Shown here: piece by piece, positions 7,971 through 16,787 of the stretch | Layout of the letters: each line of letters opens with the position of its first letter | Numbering within the stretch: the stretch's first letter is position 1 | Source: CAYLXX01 sp964387955 | GTDB lineage: Bacteria; Patescibacteriota; Microgenomatia; UBA1406; GWC2-37-13 | Reading direction: 5' to 3' | DNA: 49,288 nucleotides | Assembly (NCBI GenBank): GCA_964387955.1 | Contig: CAYLXX010000003.1 | Location: 1 to 49,288, forward strand | Translations under genes and position numbers: made by a program | The notes under the pieces: generated by a model | What the model was told of the DNA's origin: nothing | What the model saw: only the letters and a program-made list of their open reading frames with translations | Databases searched by the model: none

Positions 7971-8678
7971 ATGCAAAGACTCAATCTTTGGCTAACGCTT
8001 TCATCCTTAAGCGTGCTTCTTGTGACTGTAGAGAGATTCTCCCCAACAACCAAAATTTTTCTGCAACCATATAACTTCTTAAGACTTCATGAAATTGTAC
8101 AGATAGTCATCATCATTTTTGCGACTGTACTCATACCATTTATGATTTTTAGGGAACTGACAAATAATTTTGCCTTGTTACAGAAACGCAAAAATTTAAT
8201 ATTGTGTGTCCTGTTTATAACTGGAATTTATTTTTATGCCACAGGTAACGGAGTGCATGAAGTTGCTAGCTTCATTTTTAATACTTTTTGTAATACCAAA
8301 ATCGTTGCAGAAGGATTTTGCGGAAGCTCGTTTTTTAATGATTATTATTTTGGGAATATATTGTATTTTATCGGCGCATTTTTACTTGTAATCCCTCTTA
8401 TCTTACTTGAAAGGCAAAGTTCGACTCAAACTTTTGATAGAAAAAATTGGGTAATTCTAGTAATAAATGCGGTAGTATTTGCTCTAGCTATTTTTGCCTA
8501 TGCTGCGTTTGATCGAGTGTTGGTGGGCCTTATTTATTCTGTAATAACGACTATTGTCATCTTTTTTCTTCTCTTTACCTCCAAAAAAACCTATAAAAAA
8601 CTGCCTTATACCTCTTATTCTGCGCTGACTTATACTTTGGGGACAATTGCCTCGCTTCTGGTGAGATTTTTCCACTAG
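7971..8678 (+). CDS. polytopic membrane protein of unknown function
   Basis: The 235-residue protein has six to seven hydrophobic segments spread over its whole length, with a Cys-containing loop near the middle (FNTFCNT and GFCGSS) and a motif ATGNGVHEVASF. I do not recognise the family. I chose ATG 7971 rather than an in-frame TTG at 7941, because the hydrophobic first helix begins there and TATTAT sits 8 nt upstream. It is divergent from the acyltransferase, with only 50 nt between start codons. Confidence 0.65.
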   Translation: MQRLNLWLTLSSLSVLLVTVERFSPTTKIFLQPYNFLRLHEIVQIVIIIFATVLIPFMIFRELTNNFALLQKRKNLILCVLFITGIYFYATGNGVHEVASFIFNTFCNTKIVAEGFCGSSFFNDYYFGNILYFIGAFLLVIPLILLERQSSTQTFDRKNWVILVINAVVFALAIFAYAAFDRVLVGLIYSVITTIVIFFLLFTSKKTYKKLPYTSYSALTYTLGTIASLLVRFFH

Positions 8679-8712
8679 TAATATCTGCGCGTGCAAATTT
8701 AAAAAATAGTAC

Positions 8713-8718
8713 TATAAT
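8713..8718 (+). promoter_or_regulatory. -10 box of the LytR_C protein
   Basis: A perfect TATAAT predicts a start at about 8725, a 15-nt leader without Shine-Dalgarno. Confidence 0.55.
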
Positions 8719-8739
8719 TGTTTGTAGCAATATTTACTC

Positions 8740-9339
8740 ATGGCAGAAACAACTGCATCTTATACTAACCAACCGAAAAAGAGCAAAAGTAAATTAATGA
8801 TGTTTATTGTGCTGATTCTGATTATTGCAGCGATCGTGGGCGGTTTCTTCTTATTCAAGAAAAATGGCCAATCTTCCAAAGAGGAATCAAATACTTCAGT
8901 ATCCGAAATGCCGTCTCCATCACCAACGCCCAAAATAGATAAAAGTAAAGTAAAAATACAGGTGCAAAATGGCACTGGTACTCCAGGTCAAGCAGGTACG
9001 GCAGTAGATGCCATCAAAAAAGCAGGCTATAACGCAGACAATATCAAAACAGACAACGCAGCCGACTATAATCATAAAACTACTACTATTTCTGCCAAAG
9101 AAGGATTTGAATCAGTAGCCAAAGATATTAGTAATGCTCTCGAAGGGACTTTCACGGATATTAAAGTAGATTCAACTCCTCTTGATAGCGGAAGTGAATT
9201 TGATGTTGTAGTTATTACGGGCGGTAAGATTTTTGAGACAACTGCGCCTACCTCAGCGGCTACACCTACTGGCACGAGTACTTCGCCGACAACTGCGCCT
9301 ACAGATACTCCAACTCCGACACCCACTCCTACACCTTAA
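8740..9339 (+). CDS. membrane-anchored LytR_C domain protein
   Basis: A Lys-rich cytoplasmic tail precedes one membrane helix (about residues 20-41), a Ser/Pro linker (PSPSPTP) and a LytR C-terminal domain starting KIQVQNGTGTPGQAGTAV near residue 71. The protein ends in a low-complexity tail of TPTPTP. LytR_C domains occur alone or after LytR-CpsA-Psr ligases and are linked to wall polymers; here no ligase domain is present. The stop overlaps the convergent helicase stop by 4 nt. Confidence 0.82.
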   Translation: MAETTASYTNQPKKSKSKLMMFIVLILIIAAIVGGFFLFKKNGQSSKEESNTSVSEMPSPSPTPKIDKSKVKIQVQNGTGTPGQAGTAVDAIKKAGYNADNIKTDNAADYNHKTTTISAKEGFESVAKDISNALEGTFTDIKVDSTPLDSGSEFDVVVITGGKIFETTAPTSAATPTGTSTSPTTAPTDTPTPTPTPTP

Positions 9340-10547
9340 TCAACAAAAGTAAGCGCGATGCCTTTATTCTCGGCTCTACCAGTTCTACCAATTCTGTGGA
9401 CGTAGTCTTCATACGAAGCAGGTAGATCGTAATTGATCACGTGACTGACATTGTTTATATCTAATCCTCTCGATGCCACATCGGTCGCAAGTAGAATAGA
9501 AACTTCGTTTCTTTTAAAACGTTCGATAGCACGTTGTCTCTGAAATTGAGATCTATTGCCATGGATACAATCTGCTTTAAATCCTCGCTCTATCAAGTCA
9601 TTGGTCAACCTTTGGATACCCCATTTAGTTCTTCCAAAAATCAATGTTTTACTGAATTCTTTTTGAATCAATAAATCATGCAACTGATCAACTTTTTTGT
9701 CTTTACTTACAACTTTAATTAAAGATTGCTCAATGTTGACAGGCGTCTCTTGCTGTTTCACAGAAACAGCGACCGGATTGCGTACAAACGATTGAATAAT
9801 TTCAGATTCCCGATTACCAATTGTAGCTGAGAAAAAAAGCGATTGTCTTTCTGTAGGCAAAAGTGAAATAAAATATTTAATATCATGAATAAATCCTATA
9901 TCAACCATTCTGTCGGCTTCGTCCAAAACTACTGATTGAAATTGAGATAAATTGAGATTACCTGACCTAACCATATCTTTTATTCTTCCCGGTGTACCAA
10001 TTAAAAAATTAGTATTCCTTCGTAAATCACTTCTCTGTCTATTGGTACTTGTTCCGCCAATACAAAGAGTTGAAAAAATCCTCATACCGTTTGAGAAGCT
10101 ATGAAATTCTTCATTAATCTGGAGAGCTAATTCCCGAGTAGGTGTAATGATGAGAACTTTTTCATTTTTGTCCAGTGAAACTTTATTGATTAATGGAATC
10201 AAAAATGCCGCAGTTTTACCTGTTCCAGTATTGGCAATACCGATAATGTCGCGGCCTTCGATAATATGCGTGATGGTTTCGTCTTGTATGGGAGTAGGCG
10301 TCGAATATTTTTTATATTCTAAGTTTTTTTTCAGTTGGTCACTGATAGGAAACTCACTAAAACTGGCGTGAATTTGAGCTCTTTTGTCCACGTCAGTAGG
10401 CGCCGATTTGACAAATTGGTTCGAGCGAATTGCCTGTATCAGCCTCGCATTGGCTTTGTCGCTCGGCTGATTCCTCCCCATAAAACGGGGGAAACGGCGG
10501 TTGCCTGAATGACCATGATGTTCGACACGATTCCTTTGAGTGTACAT
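9336..10547 (-). CDS. DEAD-box ATP-dependent RNA helicase
   Basis: All core motifs are present: Q motif (about 63-88), ANTGTGKT (105-112), PTRELAL, TPGRI, LDEAD, SAT, then LLATDVASRGLDI and HRIGRTGR. A basic, Arg/His/Asn-rich N-terminal extension of about 60 residues replaces the usual C-terminal tail, and the protein stops soon after motif VI. ATG 10547 is preferred to a TTG two codons upstream, because CATAAT (10559-10554) is exactly 7 nt before it. The nearby RRM and Cys-rich genes suggest a role in RNA or ribosome remodelling, perhaps in the cold (inference). Confidence 0.93.
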   Translation of the reverse strand: MYTQRNRVEHHGHSGNRRFPRFMGRNQPSDKANARLIQAIRSNQFVKSAPTDVDKRAQIHASFSEFPISDQLKKNLEYKKYSTPTPIQDETITHIIEGRDIIGIANTGTGKTAAFLIPLINKVSLDKNEKVLIITPTRELALQINEEFHSFSNGMRIFSTLCIGGTSTNRQRSDLRRNTNFLIGTPGRIKDMVRSGNLNLSQFQSVVLDEADRMVDIGFIHDIKYFISLLPTERQSLFFSATIGNRESEIIQSFVRNPVAVSVKQQETPVNIEQSLIKVVSKDKKVDQLHDLLIQKEFSKTLIFGRTKWGIQRLTNDLIERGFKADCIHGNRSQFQRQRAIERFKRNEVSILLATDVASRGLDINNVSHVINYDLPASYEDYVHRIGRTGRAENKGIALTFVD

Positions 10548-10553
10548 AAGCAA

Positions 10554-10559
10554 ATTATG
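10554..10559 (-). promoter_or_regulatory. -10 box of the DEAD-box helicase
   Basis: CATAAT on the minus strand sits exactly 7 nt before ATG 10547, predicting a leaderless mRNA. Confidence 0.55.
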
Positions 10560-10687
10560 AGAAGATTAGATGCAGAATAACAAACGTTACAAAGTAGGTT
10601 TTCCTTATCTTTCTTATCAGAACTAAGGTTATTATATCATATTAATACTAAAAATGCTTGATTATTTGCATATTGCCATAAAAAGAC

Positions 10688-10693
10688 TATACT
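10688..10693 (+). promoter_or_regulatory. -10 box of the 61-residue Zn protein
   Basis: TATACT lies 8 nt before ATG 10701, with TTGCAT 16 nt further upstream as a possible -35. Confidence 0.55.
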
Positions 10694-10700
10694 TATAACG

Positions 10701-10886
10701 ATGCATTTACATACCAAAAAAAGCGTACGTTTAAGCTTCGTTTGCCCATTCTGTAAAACCGCCATCAAAGACTCAAGTAAAACTGAGGTTTTTTATAGGA
10801 GCAAATGGGTACACGGCTGTTACGAATGCTTTGCTTTATCGATCAATAAAGATACTACAGTAGACTTTCAGCAAAAAAATTATTAA
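10701..10886 (+). CDS. small Cys-rich, probable zinc-binding protein
   Basis: This 61-residue protein has CPFC (15-18) and CYEC (40-43), the spacing of a small zinc ribbon, with basic flanks. I do not recognise a named family. Its own -10 box at the ATG supports it being real. It converges on a 33-residue Arg/Lys-rich ORF with a 6-nt gap. A nucleic-acid-binding role is a reasonable guess only. Confidence 0.68.
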   Translation: MHLHTKKSVRLSFVCPFCKTAIKDSSKTEVFYRSKWVHGCYECFALSINKDTTVDFQQKNY

Positions 10887-10892
10887 CTAAGA

Positions 10893-10994
10893 TTAGCGAG
10901 CTGCTTTTCTTCGTCTTATAAGTTTCTTTGTGCTTCCATGCATCTTTCTCTTCATCTGAGATTTCTTTTTACTACCTCTTCTTCTCTTAGTCAT
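10893..10994 (-). CDS. 33-residue Arg/Lys-rich peptide
   Basis: The ORF encodes 33 residues of which 17 are Lys or Arg (MTKRRRGSKKK at the start, KKLIRRRKAAR at the end), with no acidic residue. Such a composition is typical of tiny ribosomal or RNA-packing proteins; it recalls bacterial small-subunit extras and the COX24-type tail, but I cannot assign it. It lies 17 nt after the 84-residue Cys-rich gene and the RRM gene on the same strand, so it is probably their third operon member. An ATG start, a TAA stop and the extreme composition argue against chance. Confidence 0.65.
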   Translation of the reverse strand: MTKRRRGSKKKSQMKRKMHGSTKKLIRRRKAAR

Positions 10995-11011
10995 ATGTGT
11001 ACAAATAATTG

Positions 11012-11266
11012 TTAACTTTTTGCTGCGCGCTCAGCGTCTATGGCAGCTCTCCTGGCTACAAGTCTTTGAGCGTTTTTGAGCTTCAGACTGGCATACCGAT
11101 CTTGCTGCTTCTTGTTGTCGGCATTCACTTTCTTCTGACAATCTTCATCTGGGCAAACCATTTCTTTGGTGATAACAGTCGAATTGCCCATCTTTTCTTG
11201 CCATATTTTGGCCACTACACGATCCTTCCCGCATCGCATGCAAAGATTGGTATATCCTTTTGACAT
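11012..11266 (-). CDS. small Cys-rich, Lys/Ala-rich protein
   Basis: The 84-residue protein has CMRC (9-12) and CPDEDC (38-43), a likely zinc knuckle. After it comes a charged helical tail rich in Lys, Arg and Ala (NAQRLVARRAAIDAERAAK). It is placed 16 nt after the RRM gene. The family is not recognised; a ribosome- or RNA-linked role is inferred only from neighbours and charge. Confidence 0.72.
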   Translation of the reverse strand: MSKGYTNLCMRCGKDRVVAKIWQEKMGNSTVITKEMVCPDEDCQKKVNADNKKQQDRYASLKLKNAQRLVARRAAIDAERAAKS

Positions 11267-11282
11267 ATTTAGTACTTAATCA

Positions 11283-11591
11283 TTAATAATTTCTCTTATC
11301 TCGTCTAAAGTTGTTGTCACGTCGAAATCCGCCCGTTCTATTTTCACGAGGCTTGGCGACATTAACAACTATTGTTCTATCTTCAACTGTCTTTCCATCC
11401 ATTTCAAGGGCTTTTTGAGCTGATTCCTCATTGGCAAAAGTCACAAATCCGAATCCTTTTGATCTGCCTGAATCACGGTCATTGATAACCACTGCTTCAG
11501 TAATCTCACCGTATTGCGCAAATAATTCTCTTAATGAATCTGAATTAATTGACCAAGGCAAGCTGCCGACAAATAATTTATTTTTTTCCAT
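11283..11591 (-). CDS. RRM-type RNA-binding protein
   Basis: A single RNA recognition motif fills residues 4-80, with RNP2 LFVGSL (6-11) and RNP1 KGFGFVTF (45-52). An Arg/Asn/Gly-rich tail (80-102) follows, as in bacterial glycine-rich RNA-binding proteins of the cyanobacterial Rbp type. Unlike most genes here it has a strong Shine-Dalgarno (GGAGGTG) 6 nt before the ATG and a longer leader, so its translation may be controlled differently, perhaps as in cold-induced genes (inference). Confidence 0.93.
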   Translation of the reverse strand: MEKNKLFVGSLPWSINSDSLRELFAQYGEITEAVVINDRDSGRSKGFGFVTFANEESAQKALEMDGKTVEDRTIVVNVAKPRENRTGGFRRDNNFRRDKRNY

Positions 11592-11597
11592 TTATAA

Positions 11598-11604
11598 CAC
11601 CTCC
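11598..11604 (-). promoter_or_regulatory. strong Shine-Dalgarno of the RRM gene
   Basis: GGAGGTG on the minus strand fixes ATG 11591. It is one of only four clear Shine-Dalgarno sites I found. Confidence 0.8.
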
Positions 11605-11723
11605 ATTCGTAGTTAAGGTTTTGAAGTATTTAAGCTTTTGTTAATATATAACGCAGGTAAAATAAATCTCCCCATTGCAAGAAGTATACTACATTTTTCA
11701 ATTTCGATCAATCAAAGTGAATT

Positions 11724-12905
11724 TCAGAAGGCAGATTCCTCTTTGACCTCTGGGCGCAGCACTCTAAAAGAGAGAAAATAACAGAGCACGACCAAGGCAG
11801 CACCAACAATAAATGGCAAAGGTATATAAATAGTCGCAATCAATCCTCCAAGAATCGGGCCGATGATCATACCGATACTTTGATAGGAGGTATTCAAACC
11901 CATGATCGATCCTTGAGACTTAGCATCGGTTTCCTGAGATAAAATTGTCGGAAGCAAGGTTTGCACTACTCCGTTGAAAAGAGCCAAAATCAGCGATGCC
12001 AAGACAAAAAATGGCAATGAACGGGAAAAAAACATAATGGTAAATGACAATGCAGTAAATAACAATCCCATTGAGAAAGATTTCTTCATACCTAAACGCT
12101 TTGAGAAACGGGCTACGAAAAAAGACTGCGAAATTAGGCCGACTATTCCAAATACCGTGAAAAGATAGGCATTTTGGGATGGTGTAATGTGTAAAACATT
12201 CATTGTATAAGGCTGAAATCCATAGATAATGGCGCAGGAAAAAGCTAGGAAAAATACCAGAGAAATAATAAATGTCGCCCCGATATTGGGATCGAATAAT
12301 GTATGCCACAGTCGCGGAATATCAAACAACTTGCCGTGTTTCACTTCACCCATATGCTGATTAGTCTCGGGTAGAAAAAGCGCTGTGATAATGACGGCAA
12401 TAAGCGTTATGACTCCTGCAATAATAAATGGTGTCGATTGTCCAAATCCAACAGTTAGTGCAGTTATCGCCGGACCAAATATAAATCCAAAATTAAAAGC
12501 CGAACCGATAATACCAAATGCTTTTGCTCTCTCTTCGGGTTTTGTTGAATCAGAAATCACGGCAAATGCTACTGGTATATTTCCAGCTGTTATTCCATCC
12601 AAACACCGCGCCAGCAACAAAAAAATGGCATTGGGTGCAAAAGCCATCAGAAAAAAAGAGGCGGCAGTTCCACAAATTGACACCAAAAGCATTGGTCTTC
12701 TACCATATTTATCAGATAAGCGACCGATAATTGGCGTTGAAATAAATTGGCAAATCGAAAAAGAGGCGAAAAGCAATCCTTGTTGGAAATCAGTCAATCC
12801 AAACCTCTTCGAATACGCATACAAGATCGGAATGATAATCCCATACCCCAACATATTCACAAGGGCAATCAGAGCAATAATGAATAGGTTTTTGTTTTTG
12901 ACCAT
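11724..12905 (-). CDS. MFS transporter, DHA1 (TetA-like) drug/proton antiporter
   Basis: The 393-residue protein has about 12 membrane spans. Motif A is GRLSDKYGRRP near residues 61-71, and helix 4-5 carries the antiporter-type DGITAGNIPVAFAVISD followed by a GPAITA-like motif C region. This pattern fits the DHA1 group of MFS multidrug and tetracycline exporters. The substrate is unknown. It follows the SemiSWEET gene by 17 nt on the same strand. Confidence 0.87.
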   Translation of the reverse strand: MVKNKNLFIIALIALVNMLGYGIIIPILYAYSKRFGLTDFQQGLLFASFSICQFISTPIIGRLSDKYGRRPMLLVSICGTAASFFLMAFAPNAIFLLLARCLDGITAGNIPVAFAVISDSTKPEERAKAFGIIGSAFNFGFIFGPAITALTVGFGQSTPFIIAGVITLIAVIITALFLPETNQHMGEVKHGKLFDIPRLWHTLFDPNIGATFIISLVFFLAFSCAIIYGFQPYTMNVLHITPSQNAYLFTVFGIVGLISQSFFVARFSKRLGMKKSFSMGLLFTALSFTIMFFSRSLPFFVLASLILALFNGVVQTLLPTILSQETDAKSQGSIMGLNTSYQSIGMIIGPILGGLIATIYIPLPFIVGAALVVLCYFLSFRVLRPEVKEESAF

Positions 12906-12922
12906 AATGCCTTAAGAATTTA

Positions 12923-13252
12923 TCAATGCACCAATATCCCCACGATTATAAGCAGTTGAATACCCGCACCCAAAACGCTGGAGTAAATAATCGGTTTTGC
13001 TTGATGTACTAATCCGTATATTATCCAAAACAAACTACCTATCAACATACCGAACCAGGAAAAAAGTGAAACAGCACCAATGTCAGCTCTCGTCCAGACG
13101 TCAATCATCTGAGGAACGAAAACAAGTGCACCGAGAGTCGCCATAATATAAATTGTTGCATCAACTAATTGATTGAGGTTTCTCTGGCCTTTGGTAAGTT
13201 TTTTTCCAGCATGCTTCATTCTGTGATGATGATGGAATCCCAATTGCGTCAT
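12923..13252 (-). CDS. SemiSWEET / PQ-loop sugar transporter-like protein
   Basis: After a His-rich, basic N-terminus (HHHHRMKHAGKK) the protein has three membrane helices with the PQ motif (FVPQMIDVW), then SLFSWFGM and WIIYGL. This is the three-helix half-unit of MtN3/SemiSWEET carriers, which dimerise to move sugars. The 109-residue length fits. A TAGAAT box lies exactly 7 nt before the ATG. The four consecutive His near the N-terminus are unusual and could bind metal. Confidence 0.82.
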   Translation of the reverse strand: MTQLGFHHHHRMKHAGKKLTKGQRNLNQLVDATIYIMATLGALVFVPQMIDVWTRADIGAVSLFSWFGMLIGSLFWIIYGLVHQAKPIIYSSVLGAGIQLLIIVGILVH

Positions 13253-13273
13253 ATTTCTATTCTACAGTATAAT
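13244..13273 (+). promoter_or_regulatory. promoter of the TPR membrane protein
   Basis: TTGCGT (13244-13249), an 18-nt spacer and TATAAT (13268-13273) predict a start at about 13280. A second TATAAT at 13287-13292 overlaps ATG 13291, so transcripts from it would miss that codon. Confidence 0.55.
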
Positions 13274-13290
13274 ATTCTATTCTAGGTATA

Positions 13291-15009
13291 ATGAAATCGC
13301 ATCCAATAGTATTGCTCCTGGGAAAAAATAAATATTTCATTGCCTTCCTTTTTTTAGGTCTACTCGTCTACACATCTAGTATATTTAATGATTTTATTTG
13401 GCTTGATAAACGATATATTCTTTACAATAGCGATCTGGTACCGTTTAATCTTCATAAACTTTTTACGCTAACAGAATTTACAGGACCAAGTCACTACCGA
13501 CCATTAACGGCCACTTATTACTCTCTGCTGCTTAATATTTTTCACGAACAAGCGTATATATTTAAGATATTTCAATTCTGTATTCATCTAATAAATACGT
13601 CTCTTATTTTTCTTCTTTTCAGAAAATTTATGAAAGAAAAAATTGCTTTCTTACTAGCGCTCATTTTTCTCATTCACCCGATGAACGTTGTGTCAGTCAC
13701 ATTTATAAGCGCTGCTGCTGGCCCAATGTTTGTGATGTTTGGACTCAGTGCGTTTCTTATTAATACCAACGAAAAACTGCATTGGTCAATCAAGTATCCC
13801 CTCATTTTTGTATTGTTGTTGCTTGGCGCTATATCTCGAGAAGAAGGTTTATATTTTGGAATTCTTATCCTCTGTTTTGATCTTATTTTTAAAAGAAAAT
13901 TATTCACTTATTCGTTAATTCCAATTGTATTTGCAGGCGCAGTATATTTTTATTTGCGTTTAAGTTTTGCCGGTGTAATTTTTGTAACTGATCAACTTGT
14001 ACCTATTATGAGGCTATCTTTTATAGAAAGAGTCTTTAATATTCCGGCAATTATTACGTATTACTTGAGAACATTTTTCCTACCAATACAACTCGTAACC
14101 AACCAACAATGGACAATCACATCGTTATCTTTTTGGGGTTTTTATTTGCCCATCACGATTCTTATATTTTTCTCAATTGCTTTTGTTTTAATAGCGATTA
14201 AATTAAAACAAAAATATCCAAAAGAGTTGCCTAAGTTCATTTTTTTCATGATTTGGTTTGTAACTAGTCTGTGTCTTTATCTGCAAATTATTCCGCTTGA
14301 TTATACTGTCTCTAATCGCTGGTTTTATGTACCCATAATCGGGTTGCTTGGAATGCTGGGGATTTTGATTAACAACGTTAATATTCGATTCAATTCAAAA
14401 AATGTGACTTTATTGACACTTATAGTATTAGTACTTCTAGCAACTCGAAGCTATATAAGGACAACCAACTGGAAAGATGAAGTGACCTTGTTCGCTCACG
14501 ATTCGGAGATTACCACTAATTTTTCTACAGAAGGAAATTTGGGTTTAGCTTTTTACCAAAAAGGTCAATATAAACAAGCTCTCGCTCATCTTAAACAATC
14601 AGTCGATATGTTTGCCTACGATGCCAATTTATTACTTCTCGCCCAAACTTATCAACACTTGAACGATCTGAAGAATGCAGAGAAATATTACATTTTAGCA
14701 GCTGAGACACATAGTTACGGAGATGATTATCATGCGAAAATAATTTATAAAGTCATCGCCAGTTTTCTGATTGAACATAATAACACAGCTGCACGCAAAG
14801 TTATTTTGTCTGGATTGAAAGCGTATCCCACTTCATATCGTCTTCAATCTCTCTATGTAGTCAACGAAATGCGACTTGGTAATAACCAGGAAGCGTTAAT
14901 ATCGGCGATTAGCAATATGCAGAAAACACCAAACCACCTAACAATCAATCTCGTCGGCGATATCATCAACCACAAAGATATCAAGATCAATGAGGAATAT
15001 CTTAACTAA
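13291..15009 (+). CDS. polytopic membrane protein with C-terminal TPR repeats (TMTC-like)
   Basis: The first ~400 residues hold about ten membrane helices with an early luminal-type loop (DFIWLDKRYI), the motif HYRPLTATYYS near residue 70 and SREEGLYFG, as in TMTC/ArnT-like (GT-C) sugar transferases and their bacterial TPR relatives. Residues ~410-560 form tetratricopeptide repeats (FYQKGQYKQALAHL and similar). A role in O-glycosylation or surface assembly is inferred. The catalytic Asp pair of GT-C enzymes is not clear. The start could instead be TTG 13312, if the second TATAAT is the active one. Confidence 0.72.
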   Translation: MKSHPIVLLLGKNKYFIAFLFLGLLVYTSSIFNDFIWLDKRYILYNSDLVPFNLHKLFTLTEFTGPSHYRPLTATYYSLLLNIFHEQAYIFKIFQFCIHLINTSLIFLLFRKFMKEKIAFLLALIFLIHPMNVVSVTFISAAAGPMFVMFGLSAFLINTNEKLHWSIKYPLIFVLLLLGAISREEGLYFGILILCFDLIFKRKLFTYSLIPIVFAGAVYFYLRLSFAGVIFVTDQLVPIMRLSFIERVFNIPAIITYYLRTFFLPIQLVTNQQWTITSLSFWGFYLPITILIFFSIAFVLIAIKLKQKYPKELPKFIFFMIWFVTSLCLYLQIIPLDYTVSNRWFYVPIIGLLGMLGILINNVNIRFNSKNVTLLTLIVLVLLATRSYIRTTNWKDEVTLFAHDSEITTNFSTEGNLGLAFYQKGQYKQALAHLKQSVDMFAYDANLLLLAQTYQHLNDLKNAEKYYILAAETHSYGDDYHAKIIYKVIASFLIEHNNTAARKVILSGLKAYPTSYRLQSLYVVNEMRLGNNQEALISAISNMQKTPNHLTINLVGDIINHKDIKINEEYLN

Positions 15010-15020
15010 CTCCATTCATG

Positions 15021-15026
15021 TATAAT
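15021..15026 (+). promoter_or_regulatory. -10 box of the DHA2 transporter
   Basis: A perfect TATAAT predicts a start at about 15033, only 5 nt before ATG 15038. Confidence 0.6.
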
Positions 15027-15037
15027 GAATACCTGAT

Positions 15038-16714
15038 ATGTTAGCTAAAATCCCCAAAAGCCAGAAAATAGCCGTGATGGTCGGTACGATGTTGGCCATG
15101 CTCCTTTCGGCGCTTGACCAAACAATCGTCGCCACTGCTATGCCCAGAATTGTCCAAGATCTTCAAGGACTCGAACATTTGAGCTGGGTCATTACTTCAT
15201 ATTTGCTTGCTTCAACTGTCATTGTGCCTATTTACGGCAAACTATCTGATATTTATGGAAGGAAGTATTTCATCATGGCCGCAGTCGCCATCTTTGTTGT
15301 TGGATCGATTCTCAGTGGTCTCTCACAGAACATGTTCCAGTTAATTATCTTCCGCGGTATCCAAGGACTTGGTGCGGGAGCAATTTTTGCCAATGCATTT
15401 GCTGTCATAGGCGACCTCTTCCCTCCTGCCGAAAGAGGTCGCTGGCAAGGACTTTTTGGTGCAGTTTTTGGATTGGCGTCGATTATTGGGCCTGCACTTG
15501 GAGGTTGGCTAACTGACAACGCTTCCTGGAGATGGGCTTTTTTCATCAATGTTCCTGTAGGTATTTTGGCTCTTGTCGTCATTGGTTTTTTCATGCCTAA
15601 GATTAAACCCGACCACTCGGTTAAACGATCGATTGACTACGCTGGTGCTGCGTTTCTCACTGTTGGACTCGTATGTCTTCTTCTGGGGTTAGTCTGGGGA
15701 GGAAATCAATTCGACTGGAATTCTGTACAAATCATTGGTCTTTTTATCTCAGCTCTCGTATCTTTTATTGCTTTTGTTTTTATAGAACGAGTTGCACAGG
15801 AGCCCATCATCCCTTTAAGTTTATTTAAGAATTCCATTTTTACTGTGTCGATGATCATAATCTTTCTTACCGGATTTGGTATGTTTGGTGCAATTCTGTA
15901 CATCCCACTTTTTGCTCAACTGGTCTTAGGTGCCAGCGCCACCAATTCCGGAGCAATTTTGACTCCGATGATGTTGGGTATGGTAACGGCGGCAATTATA
16001 TCTGGCCAAGTCATTTCGCGAACTGGTACATACAAAACATTGGCTATGTTCGGTTTAGCTCTTGCTTCATGCGCCATGCTTTTGCTTTCAACCATGGACT
16101 CCACAACATCACAAACATTCTTAGTGTTGAGAATGATAGCTGCCGGTATTGGACTCGGAATAACATTTCCCATTTTTACACTGGCCGTACAAAATGCTTT
16201 TGATCATTCCAAATTAGGCGTTGTCACAGCATCTACACAGCTTTTTAGGAGCATTGGTGCAACTGTTGGTACTGCTATTTTAGGCGGTGTTCTCAACAAT
16301 CGTTTAAATACACAATTAGGCGATTTATCTGCAGATCCTTTTGTAAAAATGATCGCTCAAGTCAATGCCGCGTTTACTTCTAACTTGGATGCGAATAAGC
16401 TCCAAGCAATCCTCATAGGTCCTGGTCGAGAACAAATAGATGCAGTTTTACAAAAACTGCCACCTGTCATTAAACCGCAAGCGCTTATTGCATTTCAAAA
16501 TTTTGTCGAAAAAACTAGAGTAGCTTTCGCTTCTGCAATAACCGATGTCTTTTTTATTGCGTCTTTTTTTATGTTAGCCGCTTTTATTACCTCATTTTTC
16601 TTACGCGAAATAAAATTGCGTAAATCACACGATGAAAAACCAGAAGAAATTGGTAAGGAACTTGCAGATGAAGAAGCAATTATACCTGCCGCAGATGAAC
16701 CAACAATTTATTAA
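15038..16714 (+). CDS. MFS transporter, DHA2 (EmrB/QacA) family
   Basis: The 558-residue protein has about 14 spans. It shows the DHA2 signature LSALDQTIVATAMPRI (about 23-38), WVITSYLLAS, motif A GKLSDIYGRK, and GPALGGWLTD (motif C). A large extracytoplasmic loop lies near residue 430-495, and an acidic C-terminal tail is present. Members export drugs, dyes or lipids using the proton gradient. It is transcribed alone from a very short leader. Confidence 0.92.
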   Translation: MLAKIPKSQKIAVMVGTMLAMLLSALDQTIVATAMPRIVQDLQGLEHLSWVITSYLLASTVIVPIYGKLSDIYGRKYFIMAAVAIFVVGSILSGLSQNMFQLIIFRGIQGLGAGAIFANAFAVIGDLFPPAERGRWQGLFGAVFGLASIIGPALGGWLTDNASWRWAFFINVPVGILALVVIGFFMPKIKPDHSVKRSIDYAGAAFLTVGLVCLLLGLVWGGNQFDWNSVQIIGLFISALVSFIAFVFIERVAQEPIIPLSLFKNSIFTVSMIIIFLTGFGMFGAILYIPLFAQLVLGASATNSGAILTPMMLGMVTAAIISGQVISRTGTYKTLAMFGLALASCAMLLLSTMDSTTSQTFLVLRMIAAGIGLGITFPIFTLAVQNAFDHSKLGVVTASTQLFRSIGATVGTAILGGVLNNRLNTQLGDLSADPFVKMIAQVNAAFTSNLDANKLQAILIGPGREQIDAVLQKLPPVIKPQALIAFQNFVEKTRVAFASAITDVFFIASFFMLAAFITSFFLREIKLRKSHDEKPEEIGKELADEEAIIPAADEPTIY

Positions 16715-16745
16715 AGTATTTAGCTCTTCCTAACAGTCTATTTGT

Positions 16746-16774
16746 TTGACACTTCTTTTGCATCCGAGTATAAT
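16746..16774 (+). promoter_or_regulatory. consensus promoter TTGACA-N17-TATAAT
   Basis: A perfect -35 (16746-16751), a 17-nt spacer and a perfect -10 (16769-16774) predict a start at about 16781, a 7-nt leader to ATG 16788. The TTG of the -35 box is in frame and could be mistaken for a start codon. Confidence 0.85.
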
Positions 16775-16787
16775 ACCTAAGTATTGT

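Noticed and set aside
16746..16787. In-frame TTG start giving a longer protein before ATG 16788
   Set aside because: The TTG is the first half of a perfect -35 box TTGACA and lies upstream of the predicted transcription start, so it cannot be translated from that mRNA.
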